This document shows, piece by piece, positions 49,343 to 60,199 of a stretch of 64,000 nucleotides of DNA. The stretch is taken from positions 26,337,152 to 26,401,151 of the forward strand of contig NC_058160.1 of the NCBI RefSeq assembly GCF_020080835.1. Reading direction: 5' to 3'. Under the pieces are notes generated by a model. The model ran no database searches and was not told the origin of the DNA. It saw nothing but the letters and a program-made list of their open reading frames with translations. A program made the position numbers and the translations under genes. The DNA comes from Cotesia glomerata (Eukaryota; Arthropoda; Insecta; Hymenoptera; Braconidae). Every line of letters starts with the position of its first letter. The first letter of the stretch is position 1.

Positions 49343-49944
49343 GGTACCCGCGGGTAATAAGGCCTCTCGGGTAATAAGGCCTAAGTGATAGAAATGATAT
49401 TTAAAATAATCGCTTCCGCTAAAGGCTTCTCTGGAAGAAGCGTCTAGCATAGAAATGTCGCTACAAGTTTATAGAGTCCCGATACAACGTTCCCTGTCTT
49501 CTATATTTCATCATCCGTCATATGCTAAAGCAGAAGAATTCCTAAGAAACGGTTTGAGTAAATGGTAAACATTTTTTGTAATTTTATATTTAATAATTTA
49601 AAATCATTGGTCTAATTTTTATTAACATCTTAAAAAGTATTGTTGCTAAATTTAAGTGATGATTCATCTCTAATAACAATTTTATTAAGTATAGTATAAC
49701 TATTTCCAGTATGTTTAACCTGCAGGCCTTATTACCCTATACCGTAGTAAAATAATGCCTATTCGCAAGGTTTTTGAAAAAATTTAATTCTGTGTTTGTT
49801 TATGGTGAAAATTACCATTACTCCATTATATTTTATGGCTAATGTATTAATATAAAAATTAATGATACATTTCAATAATTAAATGTAATATTTTCGATTT
49901 TTTTCAAAATCTCCCTTAGCTAGGCCTTATTACCCGCTGGTACC
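49343..49944. mobile_element. TTAA-flanked transposon with subterminal repeats
   Basis: The left end is GGTACCCGCGGGTAATAAGG; the right end read inversely is GGTACCAGCGGGTAATAAGG, 19 of 20 bases identical. TTAA lies outside both ends (49339-49342, 49945-49948). If TA is the true duplication, the element gains one A/T base at each end. The motif GGGTAATAAGGCCT occurs four times: direct at 49352-49365 and 49369-49382, inverted at 49724-49737 and 49922-49935. Such subterminal repeats are typical transposase binding sites. The 602 bp unit cannot encode a transposase, so it is non-autonomous. Confidence 0.82.
49455..49568 (+). pseudogene. Coding-like relic inside the TTAA element
   Basis: A 37-codon frame from an ATG, also open upstream for more than a dozen codons. 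Its start, MSLQVYRVPIQRSL, resembles the helix-turn-helix pattern of Psq/pogo-type transposases, in which a Tyr/Phe-Gly-Val-Pro turn precedes a Thr/Ser-Leu. The usual Gly is Arg here. The GC-rich codons contrast with AT-rich flanks. It is far too short for a transposase. I infer a possible remnant of the parent element's DNA-binding domain; chance is a real alternative. Confidence 0.25.
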
Positions 49945-52900
49945 TTAATTTTAAAAATTTTCTTGAATTAAGAAAGAGTTTTTTTCAACCCAAAACAAAT
50001 TTTTAAAGATCATAATATTGTTGGATTAAGTTAAACTTTTTTCCTGTGTATGTATCATAAATTTTTGAAAATCTTTTATTCATCTGAGACTCAGGCGGCT
50101 AATATGCAATGAGCATTCGCCGTAAGATTTTTGTATTATCAGAGCAAATGTAACTCTCGGTAAACTTTCATACGTAAAATTCTCAAAAGACTTACTTACT
50201 CTTACTTTTACTGAATGTATGTATGAATGTATCTCAAGGTGTGACAATCGACTATGCATCAGGCAAATTCCAAGTTGTCGCAAGCGAATAGCAAAGTAGA
50301 TAGAGAACTACTGTCTACTATCTGGTATCTGCTATCTACGGTACGAAGAGTAGCTGGTACAGCAGTGCGAGAGTTTATATAAAAAAGAGAATGCATCTAA
50401 GATTGTATATTCTGGGAGAATACCGTGAGCGTTGGCGTTGGAACTTGGTAGCTACCACTACCAGCAAACACCTGAGGATTCTCTTCAAAAGTTAAGTCTT
50501 TTTATTAGCATTCTCGAGTTTTAAATTTAACGCAAGCCTGGAGCTGAGATATTCAAGGAGTTTTATAAGCTGGTGAAATTTTTATTAACCGCGACACCAA
50601 AGACTAACTTGACGTTGAAATGAAGATAATAATGATAATGATGATGATGACGTCTGGTAAAGCTTGGCTTGCGGGCTGCGGGTTGATGGAGACTTCACAC
50701 ACAGGTCGGTTTTAATTAGAGCGTACTTTGGATCGGAGGACGCTGGAACAGGCTCTTCGATTAAATTATTAATTAACGCTCTCTTGGAAATACCAAACCA
50801 CATACGCGGCTCAGCATCCAACACCCTCTTACACTTTTACCAGCTGCGAAAGGGTTCACACACATGTCCGACATAAACGCACACAGGACCTCGGACGCTC
50901 GGGTTCCCTCCAGGGCTCTAGTCACCGATTTATGGCCACGAGATACGAGTCGATGGACGACTATATTCTTAAGCACAGAGAACTACAACGCAAACTAGAC
51001 CGGAAGGTCCGAAGGGAGAAGGAAGGCTTAGGCAGGAGGATATAGCGTTCAGTTTCAGAGCCCCGTGTAGCCAAACAAACCCGCGAGCAAGTGAATTTTG
51101 GTTTTACCGGTATGAACCAGAAGCACACTCGACGCTCTGCAACACATGTACTCTGTATGCGCACACTTATCCTTTGTTGATGTACATTTACCGTGCAGCC
51201 TTTGGAAACCTTCGCAACATTGGCTCGAGAGATAGATAACAGTACTTCTAATCACTTTTGGCTTCGGCTACTCTTTCACTCGAATCCAGCCGAGCTTTCG
51301 AGCTTTCAATGAACCCAATAGAAGTTATAACTAAAACGTTTCTCATTTGGGTGATTCTTTTTTTTGCGCCTTTTTTCTTTTTTTTTACGTTTTACTGAAC
51401 GCGGATTCACATTTCACTCGGGGCGCCGGGCGTTTTGCGCGAAAAAAGAGCTCCAAGTGAGGACTGTCGCCTGAGGGTGACTCTCAACGAGGATATCGAA
51501 TAGCCTCGACATTCACAAAGTGATGGCTGTCCCACCGTTGAAGTGAGACAAATACAGCTGCTACTGCTGCGATTGATCGATCGTCCTGCGAGCTGTATCT
51601 CTATAGATGGAGAAGAGACAGTATATACCACTGTGGACCAGTCAATCGAGCTGCTCCGAGTTTAAAACCCCTCGTAAAATCTCCGTTTAATATTCACAGT
51701 TTAATTAACACCAGCAGGTGGATGATTCGGCGCTACCGCCCACAAATGTAACTACATTCATTCATTTTCTTGTTTTAACGTCTTATACGAATTTTTAGTA
51801 TTTTTTGGATTGTTTTTATTGGCACTGGACTAAGCTTTTAGTCTCTATGTCATTTTTTATTACATTAATTATTTATTAATATGAAAATTTTGACGAAATA
51901 TTTTATTATATTATAAAAATTTCGTTGTTTTTCTGTAATGGTGAAATTTAGATCTGAAAATTTTTGGGGTTTTTTCAACAAATAAATTATGAAAAAAAAA
52001 TTTTTTTCTACCTATTTTATTAAGTAAATAATATTTAAAAATGGCGAAATGTATGCAAATAAAAAACAAAAAAATTTTAACTAAATTTTGAATAATAATT
52101 AATAAAATTTGTTTATTTTTTTTAATTATAAAGACATTATTTACAATTAAATATTGTCTAATTTAACTTTCAGCGTATGAATATTAATACAATCTAACAA
52201 CCAAACTTTCCAAATAAAATAATCTAAACCTAAATAATCGTTTCTGCTATTAATCTTAATTTAATCTTAGTTAATACTATTGATTCAAACTGGTAAAGTT
52301 GGTCAAGTTCTAACTAATGTCTAATATCTATCAAAATATATTGCACACACATATACAGTAAATATCTGTAACTTTGTTGTGGGCTGGCGTACGTCGGCAA
52401 CGTGGCGTTAATTGGACAAGGAAATTTACTCTGAATTTCGACATGCCGTGCCACGTCACCAGGTGTATGAGAAAGGGGAATAGTTTGATGTAAATTGTGA
52501 TGGAGGTTAATTCATTCAGTACCGTTGTATATATGTACAATGTATATATATTTAATATACATATATAGACATTAGTTATTACAAAGAGAAGCTTATAGCC
52601 GGTAAGATTTACTCAGTTGAGGTTAAGATAAAGTGAGACGTATATAAATACATATATATATATACTGTGCAAAGACTTAAAGACACGATCGTCCTCACCC
52701 TCGATCTTGGTCTCGTCCTTGTACCTTCCTCCTTCAAACAAACTCTCCTGTGCTTCAGCACACTCAACTGCCTGAGGACGATTTGAAACTCCTTACCCTC
52801 GCTCGTAGTCGGGTCGTCCACATGCTAGATGTCAAATCGAGGCAAGTTTGTCTACCGATTAGACATTTATGACTTAAACACCAACTACGCGCTAAAGACA

Positions 52901-53991
52901 CCAATTATAAACTTCAAGGCAAACTTTCTTCACTCTTACAGACTTTATGCCATTGATTAATTATACATCTGCGGAACTTGCGTGTTAATTAGTCTGTTTG
53001 TTTTTTTTTTTTTTTTTATTAATTAAAGGTACAAATCCAAAGGGTGAAATTTATTATTTATTTTTGGTTTATCGAAAATGTGAATATAAATAATGAATTA
53101 ATATTAATATTAATATTTTATGCGAAATTGAATATTTATTATTCCACCTGGAGATTAATTTCTGTTTTAATTCCTCCATTTGTATTGTAGTATTTTATAG
53201 TAGAATTATGATTTTAATTATACCGAAAAATAATCTACTTAAAAATGTAAATATTTAAATGGAATTTATAAAAGGTTTTATACGGTAACGTTCAACGTAA
53301 AACATTTAAATATTAAATTTAATGCATAGAGTATTTGCAGATAAATAAAATATAAATGTATATAAAAATAGGGGGTTACTTTCCTCGAAGTTTAGTATTG
53401 AACTCGAAAAATATATGCAAGTAAAAATGTACATTCTCGTTCTGGTGAGTAGGTCCAAGGGTACTCTATTCTATCGAATGATAAAAGGAAGTATTCCCCT
53501 TTCACGAGAAAGATATGTTTATCCCCATGGGGAATCCACACTACTCACGAATAAAAGAGGGCTTCTATTATTTTTCAATTGGCCAAGCATATACGCCCAG
53601 CATCACCCACAACCCAACTCACCATTCCACACAGGGACTACTTTCTATCTCCAATGTAATTGAACAAGGCTTTACTATGCACACTGTTGTATTTCATTTT
53701 TTTCTATTTTTTAATTTTTTAAAGCTAAAATAATCTTTCATGTTATCGGACGAGTTATTATTTTCTTAATGTATTATAAATTCTTATACATAAAATAAAA
53801 TAAAAAAAAAATTTTTACATGTATAAAAAATCAAATAAATTATAAATGCAATTTTTCGTAATTTTTTATTGAAAAAAACATTTTTTTAAATTGTCAGATA
53901 TCTGCACAGTAAAAAATAGAATCTTAAATAAAGAAAAAAATTTTCTGGGCCGAAATAAATCAATTTTCTATGTATTAATTCCATTGTTACA
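49945..53991. other. Intron-like non-coding DNA with a GC-richer block
   Basis: 50.58-51.72 kb is GC-richer and open in several frames on both strands without recognisable protein. It could be regulatory. The rest is AT-rich, with short ATAT tracts near 52.53-52.57 and 52.64-52.66 kb. Confidence 0.4.
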
Positions 53992-54148
53992 CACAGTAAA
54001 AAATTTTGCGTCATTGCATCAAAAAACTTAATGTTATTCTGAAAAAAAAATTATTCTGTTAAATTAACACAAAAAAGTGTTAAATATTTAACATAAAAAT
54101 TTTTAACACAAAATTTTTTGACGCAATGACGCAAAATTTTTTACTGTG
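53992..54148. mobile_element. Palindromic MITE, family CACAGTAAAAAATTTTGCG, copy 2
   Basis: Same termini as the copy at 19583-19779. The right half (from AATTAACACAAAAAAGTGTT onward) is nearly identical to copy 1, while the left half is shorter and has lost much of its pairing, giving 157 instead of 197 bp. The left junction reads GTTACA and the right junction CATCAA, so no clear target duplication remains. Confidence 0.85.
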
Positions 54149-57100
54149 CATCAATAATAACTTTTATTAATTAATTGTTGTCTAAATCTTATAATAATAA
54201 TAACAATATTGTTCTTAACAAAGTTGGTTATATTAAGCGGAACGACAGTTGTATTCCTCAAAGGTAGTCTTAATTATTATCAAAAGCATTAATTGGCAGA
54301 CATTAATTTGTTCAACTATGACCATATTGTCTCTTAGTTTAATTAAACTTGTATGCATTCGGATTGAGACTCGGTTGCATTCGCCGAGAGAACATACAAC
54401 TGCCTGATTTGTTCTCTAGATACTCCCTCCGGCAAATCTACTTATCACTTTAACAATTGGTAAACTTATTGAATAAACATTTCTACTAATAATCAAAAAT
54501 AAATAAATAAAGCCATCAAATTATTTTAATTATTGAGGTGACTTTAATTTCAATCGACTACCACCTGGTTTTATTTGTATTCGTCTCCTCTCCAGCAGTA
54601 ATCACGTTCAAAACTCGCTTGGGAATTCCCAGGAAATTGAAAAAGCGACAGCGAGCTAGCCCGAGCCCGTACTAGTGTAATGTAATGGTGTTGTGTCGTA
54701 GTCTGGCTAGCAATAAGTACTTACCAAAGAGTAATTATTGTAAGAACTGCTCCAGCCCAGGTTAGCATTGCCGTCGAGCCAGTGGAAGAGGGAGAGCTCT
54801 CTACTAGAGAGTGACAGCAAAGTTTTTCTACCGGCATAAAAGTTTGAGCTAGAAGAAGAGGAAGAGAAAGTGAGGGAAGCAGGAAAAAGACGAAGGAGCA
54901 GAAAGAGAAACTAAACTGGGTATCGCGTTCCTTTTATAACGTCCGACCATATCCTCGACTTACTCCACTGCTCTCTTTAGTCCGAGCAAAGTGTGCGGGT
55001 TTCTATCGCCGTTACTCTTTGGCTTCTTCTCATCTCGTATCGTTTCGTTTCGTCTTTGCTACTTAACTTGGGAAAACTTATTTTATTATATACCTTTTGC
55101 AGTTATAACTTCGGAATCATTCCAAGTCGATTAGGTTTTATATATCATAAGATTATATTTATTATTGTTATGATTATTTTTTTAATACTAATTGTTTAAT
55201 GTTAAAACCTTAATAATCCTTTAATTTAACGTTATTCTTGTTAAAAATTTTAATTACAGCGTTTTAGCAACAATTTTTTTCCATTTTGGTGAATTTAAAA
55301 AAATATTGGAATCGAATTTAGTCAGGAATCGAACTTGAAATATTATTATTTCTATTAAAAAAAAAAAAAAAAATGAGCCGCCAGTTGTATTTTAGTTATA
55401 TTTGTTCAATTGAAATCTATTTTATAAGTTTAAACTTGAGTATAAATTATAATTAAGTTGCCAAGACTTGTCTGATAGAAAACAACTTTATCGTCACTGA
55501 TTAAAAATTATCTTTTTTATTAAATCGTTTCATAATTAACTGCCTTGTTTGTTGTTTTATAAATTTTTTTAGTTTTTCCAATTATTTATTAAAACTTAAC
55601 GAACTTAAAAAAAAGTCAGAAAATTAACAAACATCTAATGAATTTGCCGTATCTTTTAGTGTCCCTCCATTCACTGACTGTTGGAGTTATTCACAGTTTT
55701 ATTAGAATCCAAATATTTTTGTGAGTCCTTAAATATTCAGAATTCAACATCGTAATTTTTTTTGTACTTCCAACTTTTAAATTTTTCTATTTTAAAATTT
55801 TTTGTATCATCCAAATTCTTCTAAATTTACGAGATAGTTTTTATGCGTAACATTTATAACATTTAAACCCTTTTGAATGTATAAAATTTTCAAGTTATTT
55901 TTGTGAAATTCTAAATTCTTCCATTTGGCTAGTTATAAACACATTATTATCTAAACTTATATTATTATTATTTTATATGAACTATTATAAATATATATAA
56001 GAGTAATTTGTCGAGTTTTTTTTTTTAAATAAAAATTAAAAATAGGTGTTTTCACTTTGTCATTTTAATCTATCTCTCGTTGAGTTTTAAAAAGTTGACA
56101 AGTATTTGCACGTTATGCAAATCCTTTTTCCCAGACATTACATTTATTTCTTCTTTGTAACAGTTACGGAAAACGTGTGTACGCTGATCCTTTTTCTCGG
56201 TTCATATCCGTACTACGTGCTCAACGAGTTTTCGTTTGAAAAAGATTCCCGTAAAGAAGAAATGAGCAGTTTTTTTTTGTCTTCATTTATAATTTATATT
56301 TTAAATTTATCTACGTACATTTTGGTGTCATTCTAAGTGAGTTTTTTTTTTACCTTTTTCTCTACCTTTACCTTTACCTTGGAAGCTTTTAAAAAAAATT
56401 GATGAGGTCGCGCATTACATCAAAGTTCGTTTACCGACTTTAATTATTTACTATAAATTTTTAGTCAGTTTCAAACTTAAACTTTCAAACTCAAAGTCAG
56501 ATAATTGACGAGTATCGAAGTAATCTTTCAAGTAATTTAAAAAATTATAAAAGATTTTAGTTGGTAGTAATGCAATAAAATAAAATAAACTGGTTTTTAT
56601 TTGTTAGTCATTAAACGTTATTATTATTTTATATTTGAGCGGGAGTTTTTATCCGGGACCGTAATAGTAAATGAAGTTTATTTAATGTATCTCGGAGTAA
56701 TCGAGCCGACTGAGGGGAAGAAATGTAGTCTAGGAACTCCATCTAGATAGCGTAATAGTCGTATTAATATTTTGAAGATGCAGGTTGGAATATGCCCACT
56801 CAGCCACGGCTTAAATTTAAGGTTATCACGGCCTACAATCGCAGTTGCCATCTTCCCTAACAGCTTATACGTGTCCGTGAATACATCGAGATACTTTTTT
56901 GTTGACACCGTGCGCTATTTAACACACTGACACTCATTTATATATTTTATTCTACTCTGTTTGATAGATTAAACATCATAAATTTCAAACAATATAGAAT
57001 TAATTTTCAATATTTAATCAAATAAAAGGAATCGCGGTACTGGAATTAATTTTATTTGCTTGACTTCAATTAAAATCTGACAATTTATGACAAATGAAAA

Positions 57101-57524
57101 TTTTTTATTAAGTTCTAATTGTGGAAAATAGAAAAAAAATTTTTTAAATAAATTTTCTCCATAATTTATTTGATTTTAATTATAGTATCATGAAATATGA
57201 TTGCTGCTTTCATCTAATTGATTTAAAATCTCTAAAAATTTTTTTGATAAAAAAAAAAGTTAATAAACTTTCACATGGAAGTAAAATTTGTTTATATGTT
57301 AATTGAGTCTTTATTATTATAAACTTTGAAAGTTAATATTATATTTAAATACACTCAACAAACTCATTCAGTAGTTTATTTTTATAAAATTATAATTGAG
57401 GAGAAATATGAATTAAAAACACTCTCTTACATTAATTATACGAATAATTATAAAGTAAATAAAAAATTAAACGAGAAATATGAAAAAATAAAAATTAAAA
57501 TGTATTTTGTTTTTTTTGTTTTAG
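54149..57524. other. Intron-like non-coding DNA
   Basis: AT-rich apart from 54.55-55.05 kb. The last 200 bases are very AT-rich and end in the pyrimidine tract of the next exon's acceptor. No other feature is supportable. Confidence 0.45.
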
Positions 57525-57581
57525 GTGAGTGTCCCCATGAGTGAATTTCTGCAACGAGTAACGAGCACATTTGACCTGCGG
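57525..57581 (+). CDS. Probable 57-base internal coding exon, same gene as 22175
   Basis: An acceptor with an extended T-rich tract ends in TTTTAG at 57524, and a donor CGG followed by GTAAGC starts at 57582. The 57 bases read 19 codons in phase 0: VSVPMSEFLQRVTSTFDLR. They are GC-richer than the AT-rich sequence on both sides. The frame is uninterrupted when joined either to the 22175-22258 exon or to the candidate exon ending at 38030; in the latter case ATG would directly precede GTG. The upstream in-frame sequence is intron-like. I do not recognise the protein family. Later exons would lie beyond 64 kb, because no partner is evident in the remaining 6.4 kb. Confidence 0.6.
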
Positions 57582-59767
57582 GTAAGCGAAAATTTAAAGT
57601 AAACGAATGTAAAGAAAGTCAGTGCTCAGCAGGTACAATTCCCGTCTATACTTTTTATTTATATTTTTATATTAATCTGCATAATTTTATTACTATTATT
57701 ACTATCATAATTATTACTGTTATTGTTGTTGTTTACTTATTGATGCTTGTGCCAATATGAGCATAAGTTCTGTTCTGGGCGCAAGGTGTAATAGTGAGGG
57801 TGCAAATACGGCGAAGCGATCGGTAGAGCGATGTTTATTGAAGCGCGACGGGAATGGATGAGGAAGCGAATCCGAACCCAAACCCGGCATGAGTGCCAGC
57901 TAGTTCGAGTAGATATAGAGAGAGAGAGTATTCGTTATATGAGCCTATTAGGCGATCGGTATGCATTCTCGAGTGCACCCTCGGGATTCGGGTGGGTGGT
58001 GTCTCCTCCCACTCTCCCCTCTACCTGACTCCCACCACTCCTGCTTCTCCCATCTATTTCAAACTAATCGGGCGAATTTCCGAGACTCCAGTCTGGCAAA
58101 TTAGCCGATACGATCGATTTCGTCAATTATTAAATGAGCGATTATAATGTCTCTTTTACGTTTTTGTTTTAACTTTTTATCTGGATTGTTATTTTTGAAA
58201 AAACTTTAGATAAATTCAATCAAATTTTTATATTAACTTTATTTAATTTTTCACAATTTAAATCATTAAAAAATTTAGCAAAAACTTAGATAGAATTTTT
58301 AATCTCAATTTTTTTTTTTTATTTATTTCAGTTAATTCATAACATATTTTGATGACATTAAACTTCAAATTTCTGTTCTAAAATTTCAATATTAAATAAT
58401 TTTATATCCATGAGTTTAATTTTGGCTCAATTCAACAATTTCTAATAAGATACATTTTAAATCAAAGCAAATTTTTCTATTACTACATTTTAGTACACAT
58501 TATCAATTTTGAATTGTTCACTCATCTTTAAATAATACATTTTAGTATTAATTTAACAGCTCAAAAATAATAAATTTCTGGTCTCTTCTATACATTATAA
58601 AAATTACAAGTTTTTACAGCTTTTTTATCAGTACATACTACATACAAAGTACTAAAATTTGGAGATTATTTTATTCAGAGCTCGTAATGCGATTGGAATA
58701 AAAATAAATAATCTCAATACGAAAATGGATTTCTTTATAAAAAATTCATAAATTGACGCGCATTTTTGATAATATGTTTTCCGTATGAATATTCTACGAA
58801 GTAGAAGAGAACTCGAGCAAGAGAGAGACCGACAGGATGAAAACCCGGCTGAGTACCTTCATTTCAAAACGGACGCCAGCGTGGAGGGAAATTCATCTGG
58901 TTGACTTGAAAAAGAGAATTTTGATCATTGAGTACGACACAATCGTGACATAGAGTGGATGAAAACCGGTAGACACGCAGTCGAGAGCTCTGTGTACGGT
59001 GCAGCTCCGTCGGTATCTACAATCTACACATTACATCTACACATCTGCACCCCAGACTCCCACATGGCTCGTGAATGCCACAAGTCTCGCGGGTATGACT
59101 CGATTTCGACCGGAATTCGATTACGTTATTCCCCGTGACGTATTTCCGACAAAAGCTCTTCTTACTTTATCATTTTTCCAACTCTACTCTACTCAACTTT
59201 ACCAGCTTTTTTTTTTTTTTTTTTTTTTTTAATGCTTTATAGCTTATAGCTCTCTAAGTCGACTTCTAGACTCTTTTATTTCTTCCTCTTGCTCCTAATG
59301 CTTCATGCTCCCGGTACATCTTCTTGTGACGTCGCGCGTCTTGCGGCTCCAATAGAATACAAGAAAGCCGCCTAATAAATTCGTTTCCCCGATAAACTCC
59401 TTAAAGCCTCCAGATCTCAGGGAAATCTCCGGCAACGAATTTTGGAATTATCTGTTATGTGAGAAGATCGATCTCTGCGTCAAACGATATCTGATGGAAT
59501 CAAATAAAATTGAGTTAGCAGTTAGCGAAAGAAATTAAAAAAAAAAAAAAACAGAAATAAAAGTGAATTTTTCAAAGCTACCAAAAACTTAAAATCGTTG
59601 ATATGAATGCAATAATAGTAAACTTTCATCCTATATCTAGAAAAATAGGTAATTTTTTATTTAGATAAATAGTTGGACCTTCAAATTGAAGCTTATTTAA
59701 TGAACTTTCAAGTGCATTTTACATAAATTAGAAAAGTTATTGTAATAAAAAGTTATTTTAACTTTAA
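57582..59767. other. Intron-like non-coding DNA
   Basis: AT-rich, with GC-richer patches at 57.78-58.1 and 58.78-59.16 kb and a 23-26 base T run at about 59207-59231. No supported exon. Confidence 0.45.
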
Positions 59768-60199
59768 GGTAATACTACCGTTACCACAAGAGTCAAATCC
59801 CAAAACCTAACCTTTTTTGATTAACGTAGTAGATTTCCCTATACTAAATCACGTTGGAGAAAGAAAGACAAAGATAAATTTTGAATGTTTTTTATTAATA
59901 AATATTCTCATATTCTCGGAAACCATACTGATTGTTTTAAAATTTGTTCTAGATGTTATTTTCTCTCGTTGTCTTAATTTTTATAAGAATCTGAACGTCC
60001 AGTTTTGTGAAATAAAATAAAGTCTTTGATTTTCTATAAGGATCAATGGTAAAGGCAAAAATATGTAAATATTAATATCTTTTTTTCAGGACTCGCCAGG
60101 CTTCCAAAAATTTTACTGCTTAATTATGATATTATAAAGTACCAATATGCCAAATTTAATTAAATTCTGAATGAAAATTCTAAAACCGGTAGTATTACC
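59768..60199. mobile_element. Possible inverted-repeat element
   Basis: The left end GGTAATACTACCGTTA and the inverse of the right end GGTAATACTACCGGTT agree at 14 of 16 bases, 432 bp apart. TTAA precedes the left end, but no clear duplicate follows the right end. The interior is AT-rich and non-coding. It could be a decayed DNA transposon. Confidence 0.4.

Noticed and set aside
50585..51700. Several overlapping open frames on both strands
   Set aside because: GC-richer DNA with few stops; no frame shows a domain and they contradict each other.
53415..53444. Ten-codon ATG frame ending at GTGAGT in phase 0
   Set aside because: Phase fits the 57525 exon, but ten codons without compositional contrast is not evidence.
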